64,000 nt of DNA from DASYXZ01 sp035946625. Its GTDB lineage: Bacteria; Acidobacteriota; Terriglobia; UBA7540. The stretch covers positions 1 to 64,000 of the forward strand of contig DASYZE010000051.1 in the NCBI GenBank assembly GCA_035946625.1, in the 5' to 3' direction. The notes beneath the pieces were generated by a model. The model had not been told where the DNA came from. It ran no database searches and saw only the letters and a list, made by a program, of their open reading frames with translations. The position numbers and the translations under genes are program-made. Shown piece by piece: positions 49,064 through 58,112 of this stretch (position 1 is the stretch's first letter; the number at the start of each line of letters is the position of its first letter).

Positions 49064-51940
49064 ATGCCGATTCACAGCGTGTACACACTTTCCAAGGACG
49101 ACGCGGAAGCGCGCAGTTGGCATTCGTTTTTTCGCCGCCACGGGTATTCCGAATTATCCAATCTGATCATCGAGAGGGTTTATTGGCTGGAGGGCAACAT
49201 CGAAGTGGAAAAGTTGCTTCCGCTGCTGGCCAATCCGCTCTATCAACAGACTTCATCACGAACCCAGCTTAAACCTGAAATGGGCCCGGTGGTTGAGATC
49301 GCCTACCGGCCCGCCGTAACCGATCCTGAAACGCCTTCAATTCTTGCGGGAGCGCGCGCGCTCGGTGAAGACGGCCTCGAATTCGCGCGGCTGAGTAAAC
49401 GATATCAATTTGTGGGCCTGGAAGAAGCAGGGGCGCGGAAAATCGCGGCGCGATTTCTCTACAACAAGATTGTGGAGCGGGTGCGCGAGCCGAACGAGAC
49501 GCCGACCACATTGCGCCCTTCGGGAAAGCCGGACCCGGTTACCTCCATCGCGCTGGCGCTTTTGAATGACGAGCAGTTGATGGCGCTTTCGCGCCAGCAC
49601 TCCTGGTACGCGCCGTTGGCGCAAATGCGCGCGATCCAGGGGCACGAGAGGTCGCGCGGGCGCGTGCTGACGGACGCGGAAATTGAAATTGTGGCGCAGA
49701 CGTGGAGCGACCACTGTTATCACACCACCTGGAAAAGTCTGGGCTTGCTCAGGCGGCTGACCAAGGCCACGGAGCGAATCCATCATCCTCTGGTGGTGTC
49801 CGTGTTCAAGGACAACGCGGGCGGCATTGAGTTTTACGATGATTGGGTGGTGACCATCAAGGGCGAGACGCATAATTTTCCCAGCTCGATTGCTCCTTTC
49901 GGGGGCGTAGCCACCAAACACGGCGGGGTGATCCGCGACACGCTGGGATTTGGCAAGGGCGCCTATCCCATTGGCGGCACCACCATCATGGGCACCATGG
50001 ACCCGCGCATGGCGGAAGACGCAGTCCCGCCCGGCGCCCTCCACCCGCAATTGGTGGTGACGGAATCGATTCGCGCCACGGCGTATTACACCAATCCGAT
50101 GGGCATTCCGATGATGCACCCAATTTATCGGCAGCATCCGGGCTACGCCAAATGCCTGGCGCTGGGCCATTCCGTGGGCCTGATTCCGAAGAAGCATGCG
50201 CTGAAGGACGCTCCGCAGCCCGGCGACGTGGCCCTGCTGATTGGAGGCGAGACGGGCCGCGATGGGATTCACGGAGCCACGGTAAGTTCCACCGGCATGA
50301 CGGGCGAGACATTGGAGCGGGAATCCGCCGCAGTGCAGATCGGCCATCCCATTACCGAGCGGCGATTCACTTCGGCGATTCCGGTGTTGCGGGAGGCGGA
50401 TTGCATTCGCTCCATCACCGACCTGGGCGCGGGCGGCATTTCCTGCGCGGCGGGCGAGATGGGCGCGGAAACCGGAGTGGCCCTGAACCTGGACGCGGTG
50501 CCGCTGAAGGACCAGGGCCTGACGGCCTGGGAAATTCTGCTTTCCGAATCGCAGGAGCGCATGTTGCTGGCGGTGCCGCCGGAAAAACTTGACCAGGCAC
50601 AGGAAATCCTGGACTGTTACGAAGTGGGGCATTGCGTGCTCGGACATTTTACCGACACTAAGCGACTTGAGGCCGTCTGGCGGGGCGGCAAGGTGGTGAA
50701 CCTTGAGATGTCGTTTCTTTGGGAAGCATGCCCGATTGAACCCCTGGAAGAGGTGGAGCCAAGGCGCCAGCCGAAACTGCTGGACATTCCCGAGCCACGC
50801 TCCCAGGAGGAATGGGGTGGGGCCTTCCGCCGCGTTCTATCGCACTATCATGGTTGCGACCAAAGTTCCGCCGGCTCGCGTTTTGACACCACGGTGCAGG
50901 GCAGGACGGCGGTGGGACCTTACGGCGGCCGGAATCACCAGATGCCTACCAACATTGCGGTCTCGGCGCCGCTGCACGGCAAACCATACGGCGTGATCAC
51001 TACCATCGCCATGAACCCGTTCTACGGTGAAATTGACCCGGCGCAAATGGCGCGCTTGATGATGGTTGAGGCCATCACCAAGGCGGTGGTGGCGGGCGCG
51101 GACTTCCGTGAGATGGCCCTGTGCGATAATTTTTATACACCCAAGGTACGGCCGGGGGTGGCCTGGGATTTAAGCCGAATGGTGGAGACCATAGCGGATT
51201 TTTCGGTGGCCATCGGGGTGCCGTTTATCTCCGGCAAAGATTCGAGCTCAGGGACTCTCGATTGCGGAGACCGGAAAATCGAGGTGCCCCTGACGCTCGC
51301 GGTGGCGACGCTGGGGCGAATTCCGAACGTGAAGAAGATCGTCACCAAGGAATTCAAACGCGCGGGCAACAAACTTCTGCTGGTGGGCGGCTGCGATGCC
51401 TCATATCTTGCCGGCACAGTCTATGCCGATAGCTACGGCCAGCGTGGCGCCCGCCTGTACGACCCGGGGCCCACAAAATCCATCATGCGGTTGTGGGACG
51501 CGCTCCATCAACTTCATAACGCGGGGAAATATGTTTCGGGTTCGGCGATTGCGGAAGGCGGCGTCGGGCTTCGGTTATTCGAGGCGGCGTACGGCTCGGG
51601 TCTGGGGGCGGATATCGACCTGGTGCGAATGGAGGCGGGATTTGGAAAAATCCTGCCACGGCGGGAACTGAAAGGCAGGGGAAAAATTGACGACGCGCAC
51701 CGGGCCAAACTGCGAAGCGATGGGTTGGTCTTCGGGGAGTTTATCGGCTCCGTGATCCTTGAGGTTCCTTCGGATTTCAAGATTGAAAGCTTTCCCAGGG
51801 GCGTGTCTTGCACGCCCTTGGGCGAGGTCATCACCGAGCCAATCCTAAAGCTACGTGGCGCAGAAACTATTTTATGGCAGGATTCCATATCCGCGCTGAC
51901 CCAAAGTTGGAACAAAACTTTTCAAGAGGTGGTCGAATGA
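49064..51940 (+). CDS. purL: Phosphoribosylformylglycinamidine synthase with N-terminal PurS-like part (PurL)
   Basis: 958 residues. ATP-dependent conversion of FGAR to FGAM in purine synthesis. Longer than small PurL (about 740) and shorter than single-chain PurL (about 1300). Residues 1-85 look like PurS, followed by a linker and the PurL core. The core shows TWSDHCYHTTWKSLG, KGETHNFPSSIAPFGGVATK, GGETGRDGIHGATVSS and DLGAGGISCAAGEMGAE, and in the second half NPFYGEIDPAQMARLM and ISGKDSSSGTLD. The glutaminase domain is absent and supplied by PurQ, encoded next with an ATGA overlap. This PurS-PurL fusion occurs in several phyla. Confidence 0.92.
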   Translation: MPIHSVYTLSKDDAEARSWHSFFRRHGYSELSNLIIERVYWLEGNIEVEKLLPLLANPLYQQTSSRTQLKPEMGPVVEIAYRPAVTDPETPSILAGARALGEDGLEFARLSKRYQFVGLEEAGARKIAARFLYNKIVERVREPNETPTTLRPSGKPDPVTSIALALLNDEQLMALSRQHSWYAPLAQMRAIQGHERSRGRVLTDAEIEIVAQTWSDHCYHTTWKSLGLLRRLTKATERIHHPLVVSVFKDNAGGIEFYDDWVVTIKGETHNFPSSIAPFGGVATKHGGVIRDTLGFGKGAYPIGGTTIMGTMDPRMAEDAVPPGALHPQLVVTESIRATAYYTNPMGIPMMHPIYRQHPGYAKCLALGHSVGLIPKKHALKDAPQPGDVALLIGGETGRDGIHGATVSSTGMTGETLERESAAVQIGHPITERRFTSAIPVLREADCIRSITDLGAGGISCAAGEMGAETGVALNLDAVPLKDQGLTAWEILLSESQERMLLAVPPEKLDQAQEILDCYEVGHCVLGHFTDTKRLEAVWRGGKVVNLEMSFLWEACPIEPLEEVEPRRQPKLLDIPEPRSQEEWGGAFRRVLSHYHGCDQSSAGSRFDTTVQGRTAVGPYGGRNHQMPTNIAVSAPLHGKPYGVITTIAMNPFYGEIDPAQMARLMMVEAITKAVVAGADFREMALCDNFYTPKVRPGVAWDLSRMVETIADFSVAIGVPFISGKDSSSGTLDCGDRKIEVPLTLAVATLGRIPNVKKIVTKEFKRAGNKLLLVGGCDASYLAGTVYADSYGQRGARLYDPGPTKSIMRLWDALHQLHNAGKYVSGSAIAEGGVGLRLFEAAYGSGLGADIDLVRMEAGFGKILPRRELKGRGKIDDAHRAKLRSDGLVFGEFIGSVILEVPSDFKIESFPRGVSCTPLGEVITEPILKLRGAETILWQDSISALTQSWNKTFQEVVE

Positions 51941-52680
51941 GGCAAGCGGTTACCGCCATCCTCTATGCGCCCGGCACCAATTGCCACGAAGAAACCGGGG
52001 CAGCCATTGAGCTGGCGGGAGGAAAAAGTGAAGTTGTGCTCCTGCACGACCTGATGGAGGGACGGCGGGGCCTGGGTGATTATCAAGCCGCGGTTATACC
52101 GGGCGGCTTTAGCTATGGCGATCACCTGGGTGCGGGCAGGATATACGGTACCTTGCTGGTGGCAAAACTTCGGCAGCAGTTGGTGAAGTTTCTAGAGGCG
52201 AAGAAACCCTTGCTGGGGATTTGCAATGGTTTCCAGGTGCTGGCCGAGGCGGGAATTCTGCCCGGACGTTCACCCGGAAAACGCGGTCTGGCGCTGCTGG
52301 AAAACCAGTCGGCCCGGTTTGAAGACCGTAAGATCAGGCTGGTTGTATCGGCAGAAAAGACCTTATGGACGGAATCACTGCAGGGCGAAGTGCTGGCCAT
52401 GCCTACTGCCCACGGCGAAGGCAGGCCATTATTTTGCGAAACATCCAGCGCCCAATCCCCGCGCGTGGCCTTTCGGTTCGCCGACGGGGCGGGAAATCCG
52501 ACGACGAGATATCCGGAAAACCCCAACGGCGCACCTGGATCCGTGGCGGGAATCACGGATGCGACCGGAATGGTGCTCGGCCTCATGCCCCACCCGGAGC
52601 GAGCGTCATTGCCGGCCCATTATTCCCAGGACGGGTTGAAACTGTTTCTGAATTTGGTGCAATGGCTGCGGCGTTCCTAA
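51937..52680 (+). CDS. purQ: Phosphoribosylformylglycinamidine synthase glutaminase subunit PurQ
   Basis: 247 residues from ATG 51937, which overlaps the purL stop and has AAGAGGTGG upstream; the longer frame from 51808 is not used. Class I glutamine amidotransferase that supplies ammonia to PurL. The start AILYAPGTNCHEETGAAIEL, oxyanion strand VIPGGFSYGDHLGAG, nucleophile Cys in LLGICNGFQVLAEAG and the His-Glu pair in LMPHPERAS are all seen. Translational coupling to purL keeps the two subunits equal. Confidence 0.94.
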   Translation: MRQAVTAILYAPGTNCHEETGAAIELAGGKSEVVLLHDLMEGRRGLGDYQAAVIPGGFSYGDHLGAGRIYGTLLVAKLRQQLVKFLEAKKPLLGICNGFQVLAEAGILPGRSPGKRGLALLENQSARFEDRKIRLVVSAEKTLWTESLQGEVLAMPTAHGEGRPLFCETSSAQSPRVAFRFADGAGNPTTRYPENPNGAPGSVAGITDATGMVLGLMPHPERASLPAHYSQDGLKLFLNLVQWLRRS

Positions 52681-52701
52681 CCGGTCATTGAAAGATGCGC
52701 G

Positions 52702-52775
52702 GGAGCCACCCTTCAGGGCGGCACGTTATCTGGTAAATCGATTAAGGCAAGATGCCGGCCTAAGGCCCGTCGCTA
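52702..52775. repeat. Degenerate family A palindromic repeat after purQ
   Basis: Reads GGGAGCCACCCTTCAGGGCG, then a spacer of about 26 unrelated bases, then GCCGGCCTAAGGCCCGTCGC and TAC. It matches the two halves of the 50-base repeat at 19174-19223, so it is a diverged copy interrupted in the middle. It may terminate the pur transcript. Confidence 0.55.
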
Positions 52776-53006
52776 CGATGGGCGGGCGACCGCCAGCGAC
52801 ATTTTTAACCATCGAATTAAGCATACCCAGACCTGCTCTTTCGCCCAACTGACTTCCACTCGATATCCCCTATCCCCAAGGCGCGCGCAAAAATCAACCT
52901 GAGGGCAACCGCGTATAAAAAGGTCATCTTCGCTGTTCATTCCGCCGATAAAGAGTCTGGAACAAGTCGCCATGTTCAGATTTCGTGCCCGAGGTGAAAT
53001 AAAGTG
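52776..53006. other. Gap before the HD-GYP gene, nothing recognised
   Basis: With the repeat above, about 325 bases lie between purQ and the next gene. I see no gene and no strong promoter. GAGGTGA at 52991-52997 serves as ribosome site for the HD-GYP gene. Confidence 0.45.
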
Positions 53007-54125
53007 ATGGCTTCTGAAAAAGTACAGGGAAGTGTGCTTGCCGTTGACGACGACCAGGGAATCAGCCGCCTGATCAACGATAAACTCTGTGCCGAAGGAT
53101 TTTCGTGCATGAGCTGTTCGAGCGCTGAAGAAGCACTGGCAGCGCTGGCGACGAAAACTTTTGACATCATTATCACCGACCTGCAAATGCCGGGAATGTC
53201 GGGCCTGCAATTGATCGAGGAAGCCCGAAACCAACATTCAAGGTCGGCTTACCTGGTCATCACCGGCGTGGATGACATCCATGTGGCGATCGATGCCATG
53301 AAGCGGGGAGCCGACGATTATCTGGTAAAACCCTTTCGACTGGACGCGCTGGTTTCGAGCGTGGAAAGGGCCCTGCACAAGAAACGCCTCGAGCTCGAAG
53401 TGGAAAAATACCGGAAATCCCTGGAGGAGATGGTGGAAAAACGGACCTCGCAACTCCGGGCGGCGATGAAGCGTATCGAACTGACCTACGATGACACTCT
53501 AGAGGCGCTGGGGGCGGCGCTGGACCTGCGGGACAATGAGACCGGCGGACACTCCCGCCGCGTCAGCCATTATTGCCTTGAGATTGCGAAGGCGTACGGT
53601 TGCACCCCCGAACAGCTCAAGCAGACCGCGCGCGGTTCATACATGCACGATATTGGGAAAATTGGCATCCCGGACTCTATCCTTTTGAAACCCGGGAAGC
53701 TGACCCGCGAAGAGCGAGCAACCATGGAAACGCACGCGCGCATTGGCTACGAACTGGTGAGCCGCATTGTTTTCCTGGCGGGCGCGGCGGAAATAGTTCT
53801 GGCCCATCAGGAACGATATGACGGCACCGGCTACCCGCAGGGCCTGGTGGGAGAGGAAATTCCATTGGGCGCCAGAATCTTCGCCGTGGCGGATACGCTG
53901 GACGCCATGACGTCCGACCGGCCGTATCGCCGTGCCATGTCCTTTGCCAAAGCGCGCGCGGAGATCAAGAACGAGAGCGGCCATCAGTTTGATCCCGATG
54001 TGGTTCGGGTTTTTCTCGCCATTCCGGAGAGCACATGGCAAGAAATTCGATTCCGTTCCGCCAGCAGTCGCGCCATCAGTCGTCCGCGCAACGCAACCCC
54101 CACGGACACCCCGCTGGCGGCCTAA
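53007..54125 (+). CDS. Response regulator with HD-GYP c-di-GMP phosphodiesterase domain
   Basis: 372 residues from ATG 53007 (a GTG directly before it is possible). Receiver domain at about 8-125, with phospho-Asp in IIITDLQMPGMSG. A coiled linker follows (about 130-165), then an HD-GYP domain with GGHSRRVSHYC, MHDIGKIGIPDSIL, AHQERYDGTGYPQGL and DTLDAMTSDRPYR, covering the HD metal ligands and GYP. It should hydrolyse c-di-GMP in response to a kinase. It precedes three hybrid kinases, one of which may phosphorylate it. Confidence 0.9.
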   Translation: MASEKVQGSVLAVDDDQGISRLINDKLCAEGFSCMSCSSAEEALAALATKTFDIIITDLQMPGMSGLQLIEEARNQHSRSAYLVITGVDDIHVAIDAMKRGADDYLVKPFRLDALVSSVERALHKKRLELEVEKYRKSLEEMVEKRTSQLRAAMKRIELTYDDTLEALGAALDLRDNETGGHSRRVSHYCLEIAKAYGCTPEQLKQTARGSYMHDIGKIGIPDSILLKPGKLTREERATMETHARIGYELVSRIVFLAGAAEIVLAHQERYDGTGYPQGLVGEEIPLGARIFAVADTLDAMTSDRPYRRAMSFAKARAEIKNESGHQFDPDVVRVFLAIPESTWQEIRFRSASSRAISRPRNATPTDTPLAA

Positions 54126-54504
54126 GTTGTGCGATGCATCGCGATATTTTCAGCCGTTCCCAAGGATCGATCACGGCATCGGGCAATAAGACTTCGTTCA
54201 AACCTTGTTCGACTGGCGCTTGCCGCCGGGCATCCTGCCTCACTTCCGGGCACACCATGAATTATCCTAATGGCTGAGAGCGAAACAGCCGAAAAACCGG
54301 GTGGAGATGAAATTAAGTGCCCGGCAGACCCGGGCATGGATGCGCGCGTGAAGTGTAGATCCAGCAGTCTGATAAAAAATGTCATTGGGAGGAGCCGAAG
54401 GCGCCGAAGAATCCCGGCAGGGCTTAATTCTTAAATGCCGAGATTCTCCGCTTTGCCCAGCATGACAGCGTCGTGCGGCTTTTTCATCATCCTGCCAGAC
54501 AAGA
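54126..54504. other. Intergenic region with a family C repeat
   Basis: About 380 bases without a gene. The family C repeat is at 54380-54468. The first half (54126-54370) has no structure I can name. Confidence 0.5.
54380..54468. repeat. Family C palindromic repeat
   Basis: Starts TGTCATTGGGAGGAGCCGAA, contains GGCGCCGAAGAATCCC and GAGATTCTCCGC, and ends CCCAGCATGACAG. Shortest of the three copies in the window. Confidence 0.65.
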
Positions 54505-57500
54505 ATGAAGGTGGAAGGTTTGGAGTCCGAAGAGATCAATCGTAAATCGGGTATGCTCGGAGGTCATGAAGGCGCGGTAACGCGGCGCCGGCTTCGGAAG
54601 GGGATTGTGACAATCGTCTTCATCGGCGCGTATGTTCTACTCGACCGTGTCACCACGTACTCACAAATCTGGCCCAGCATGAACGCCTGGTATATGCCGG
54701 CTGGATTGACCATGGCATTGGTATTGGGATTGGGCCTGGAATACCTTCCTGCGGCCATCGCGGCATCCATCGCCACCGCGATGCTGGACTATCACTTGTC
54801 CATCTTCTCCTCGTGGAGCGCCGTCCCACTCACGCTCGGCTTCGGAGCTGGTTACGGGTTAACTGCCGCCCTCCTAAGCAGGATATTGAAGGTTGATATC
54901 AGCTTCAGGCGGGTGCAGGATGTTGGCCGATTTGTTCCCGCCACCCTCGCTGGGTCTCTGGTTGTTGCGACTCTCGGTGTGGCCTGCAACATGATGGACG
55001 GGGCCGTTAAACCGTCTGAGTATCTCCCCGCCACTGTAAATTGGTGGTTGGGCGACGCAGTGGCCATCAACTCGCTGACGCCCTTCTTATTGGTTTTCGT
55101 CGTGCCCCGGCTTCGGGCCTGGGTGGATGGAGGAGTATGGTCGGGGAAAAAGAGTGGCCCAAGCCCGCCGCCCTTGCCTGGGTTGGCAATTCTTGAAACC
55201 GCGATGCAGGGCGCCGGAATTTTGGCCACGCTTTGGGTGGTGTTTGGATTGAGTGTTGCGGACCCCTACCAACCGCTCTACCTCTGCTTTATCCCCATCA
55301 TATGGATCGCGGTCCGCCGGGGAGTGAGGGGAGCAGCGGCGGGAGCTCCAGCATTCAGCCTCATCATCATGATCATGCTTCGCCACACCACCTCCAACAT
55401 GGAAATAGTGCAGAAGGGACAACTGCTCACCCTTTCACTTTGCCTTACCGGAATGATCTTGGGAGCGGTGGTCACCGCACGGAAGCGCGCGGAGGCTGGA
55501 CTTCGACAAAGTGAGGATCGATACCGCGATTTGGTGGAAAACAGCGGCATCTTTGTCGGAACCCAAAATCTTGAGGGAACAGTCCTCAGCGCCAACATCG
55601 CCGCCTTGCGGATTTTCGGATGCCATCGAGAAGAGGAGTTTGTGGGGCACAACCTGCGGGAGTTTATGTTGGAGGATGATTTCCCGGAAATCAAGGCTTA
55701 CCTGGATGTCATCCGGACGAGCGGCCGGGCCAATGGTTTGGTAAATGTCCGGACTCGCCGCGGCGAAAAGAAAATTATTGAATTTAACAACTCGTTGCGT
55801 CAGGAGGGGGTGGACAAATCGGTCATCCGGTGTATAGGCCACGATGTTACGGGACGCACTCGGGCCGAAAAAGCGCTGCGCTCTTCCGAAGAGCGGGTGC
55901 GGTTGTTACTCGACTCCACCGCGGAGGCTATTTACGGGATCGACCTGCAGGGAGATTGTACTTTTGCCAACGCTGCCTGTCTGCGGATGCTGGGCTACGG
56001 GTGCGCAGAGGCCATACTGGGCAAAAATATGCATGAGCTCAGTCACCACACGCGGGCCGATGGGAGTGCGTATCCCAAGAACGAGTGCAGGATTTTTCAG
56101 GCCTTTCACAGGGGTGAGGGAAGTCACGTTGAAAGCGAATTACTGTGGCGAGCCGACGGGACCTGCTTCCCAGCGGAATATTGGTCCTATCCGATCCGGA
56201 GTGGGGCCAGGATGGTCGGCGCCGTCGTCACGTTCCTGGATATCACCGAGCGCAAACGCGCGGAATCCGAGCTGCGCCAGGCCAAAAATGCGGCCGAGGC
56301 CGCCAACCGGGCTAAAAGCGAATTCCTCGCCAACATGAGCCATGAGATTCGAACTCCGATGAACGGCATTTTGGGCATGACCGAACTGGCCCTGGATACC
56401 CAACTTACCGCCGAGCAGAGGGAGTATCTGGAGATCGTCAGATCCTCGTCTGATTCGCTCTTGCGGTTGATCAATGACATTCTGGATTTCTCGAAAATCG
56501 AGGCTGGAAAACTTGACCTCGATCCCATCGAGTTCAATCTCCAGGACTGCCTGGGGGACGCCATCAAGCCCTTGTCGCTGATGGCCCACGACAAGGGTTT
56601 AAAGTTGGGGGTGGATATCTCTCCCAACACGCCGGCAATGCTTGTCGGTGATCCAACCCGGCTGCGTCAGATTCTGGTTAATTTGCTTGGGAACGCCATC
56701 AAGTTCACCGAACGAGGCGAAGTTGTCCTGAGCGTGCGGCAGGAGGGCGAGTCCTTAGGCCGCTTTGTGTTGCATTTTACGGTAAAGGACACGGGCATCG
56801 GCATCCCAGAAGACAGGCAAAAACTCATCTTTGATGCATTTACGCAGGCCGATAGTTCCACCACGCGCAAGTATGGGGGAAGCGGGCTGGGGCTGACCAT
56901 TACTTCCCGGCTGGTGAAGTTGATGGGTGGACGGGTGTGGGTGGAGAGCGAACCTGGCGGGACCACTACTTTCCATTTCACGGCCCAATTCGGGCTGGTC
57001 AGCGCTCCCCCTCCCAAATTGATTTCATCCGCCCCTATGGACTTGTGGAATGTGCGGGTTCTGGTAGTCGACGATAGCGTCACCAACCAGCGCGCGCTGG
57101 AGGGAGCGCTTCTGATTTGGTCCATGGCACCAACTTCGGTGAAAAGTGCGTCATCCGCACTCGCCGCCCTGTCAAAGGCCCGGGAAAAGGGCGACTCCTT
57201 CGCCTTGGTCTTGGTCGATTCGGGTTTACCCGAAATGGATGGATTTGAATTGGTGGAAAAAATCAGGCAAGACCCGGAGCTTGCTACGACGCCTGTGGTG
57301 ATGCTGAGCGCCGCCGGTCAGCGCGGGGACGCGGCCCGGTGCCGGCAGTTGGACGTGCAGGCCTATCTCACCAAACCCGTCCTTCAAACGGAGCTACGCA
57401 AGGCCATCACCATGGCCCTTGCTGGTCGAACACAAGCAGGAGACCGCAGTGGTTTGGTCACCCGCCATTCTCTTCGGGAGTCGCGCCGCGTGTTGCGAAT

Positions 57501-57906
57501 TCTCCTGGTTGAGGATAATCCCATTAACCAGACGCTGGCGGTCCGCCTGCTGGAGAAACGCGGTCATACAGTGGTAACCGCAGACGACGGCCAGGAGGCG
57601 CTGGAAATTTTGGAAACGTCCGAATTCACCGGGTTTGACCTCGTTTTAATGGACGTTCAAATGCCGCGTCTGGACGGATACGAGACCACGGCGGCGATTC
57701 GCGAAAGGGAGAAATTGAGGGGGCAACATCTCCCCATCGTGGCTATCACAGCCCATGCTTTGAAGGGGGATGCGGAGCGTTGCCTGAAAGCCGGAATGGA
57801 TGGTTACGTCTCCAAACCGGTGCGGCCGGACGATCTGTACGAGGCGATTGAACGCCTTTTTGATGATTCGGTTGAATCGTCCATCAAACCGCTTCGAGCC
57901 GCCTAG
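54505..57906 (+). CDS. Hybrid histidine kinase with MASE1 membrane sensor
   Basis: 1133 residues. The N-terminal third (about 30-310) is a MASE1-type membrane domain with eight to ten helices (VTIVFIGAYVLLDRV, WPSMNAWYMPAGLTMALVLG). Then two PAS domains (about 335-455 and 460-585), HisKA with NMSHEIRTPMNGILG (His about 613), the ATPase with VNLLGNAIKFTE and GLGLTITSRLVKLMGG, and two receivers (VRVLVVDDSVTNQ..., with Asp in VDSGLPEMDG; RILLVEDNPINQ..., with Asp in LMDVQMPRLDG). No Hpt domain follows. ATG 54505 has no good ribosome site; 54553 is an alternative. First of three adjacent kinases. Confidence 0.9.
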   Translation: MKVEGLESEEINRKSGMLGGHEGAVTRRRLRKGIVTIVFIGAYVLLDRVTTYSQIWPSMNAWYMPAGLTMALVLGLGLEYLPAAIAASIATAMLDYHLSIFSSWSAVPLTLGFGAGYGLTAALLSRILKVDISFRRVQDVGRFVPATLAGSLVVATLGVACNMMDGAVKPSEYLPATVNWWLGDAVAINSLTPFLLVFVVPRLRAWVDGGVWSGKKSGPSPPPLPGLAILETAMQGAGILATLWVVFGLSVADPYQPLYLCFIPIIWIAVRRGVRGAAAGAPAFSLIIMIMLRHTTSNMEIVQKGQLLTLSLCLTGMILGAVVTARKRAEAGLRQSEDRYRDLVENSGIFVGTQNLEGTVLSANIAALRIFGCHREEEFVGHNLREFMLEDDFPEIKAYLDVIRTSGRANGLVNVRTRRGEKKIIEFNNSLRQEGVDKSVIRCIGHDVTGRTRAEKALRSSEERVRLLLDSTAEAIYGIDLQGDCTFANAACLRMLGYGCAEAILGKNMHELSHHTRADGSAYPKNECRIFQAFHRGEGSHVESELLWRADGTCFPAEYWSYPIRSGARMVGAVVTFLDITERKRAESELRQAKNAAEAANRAKSEFLANMSHEIRTPMNGILGMTELALDTQLTAEQREYLEIVRSSSDSLLRLINDILDFSKIEAGKLDLDPIEFNLQDCLGDAIKPLSLMAHDKGLKLGVDISPNTPAMLVGDPTRLRQILVNLLGNAIKFTERGEVVLSVRQEGESLGRFVLHFTVKDTGIGIPEDRQKLIFDAFTQADSSTTRKYGGSGLGLTITSRLVKLMGGRVWVESEPGGTTTFHFTAQFGLVSAPPPKLISSAPMDLWNVRVLVVDDSVTNQRALEGALLIWSMAPTSVKSASSALAALSKAREKGDSFALVLVDSGLPEMDGFELVEKIRQDPELATTPVVMLSAAGQRGDAARCRQLDVQAYLTKPVLQTELRKAITMALAGRTQAGDRSGLVTRHSLRESRRVLRILLVEDNPINQTLAVRLLEKRGHTVVTADDGQEALEILETSEFTGFDLVLMDVQMPRLDGYETTAAIREREKLRGQHLPIVAITAHALKGDAERCLKAGMDGYVSKPVRPDDLYEAIERLFDDSVESSIKPLRAA

Positions 57907-58112
57907 GCGGGCAGTTGAGGGAAGTTTTGCTCTTTTCGCTTTTGATTAAAGTCAGATTGCCGCCCCGCCGATAGTCAATTGGAAAAGAGCATGCGAAACG
58001 TCACAACCAGGGGCGAAATTCACTGGCCGTGAAGAATGGTCCCGCAAGTCACCCGGGAGAACAGTAAAACGATTGGATTTTATGGGTTCTTGACCTGGGT
58101 ACAAACAAATCC

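Noticed and set aside
49337..50647. 436-residue frame on the minus strand
   Set aside because: Antisense to purL, an artefact of high GC and codon bias.
3649..54468. Possible CRISPR array
   Set aside because: The repeats are dispersed, of three unrelated types, and never regularly spaced with unique spacers; no cas genes are present.
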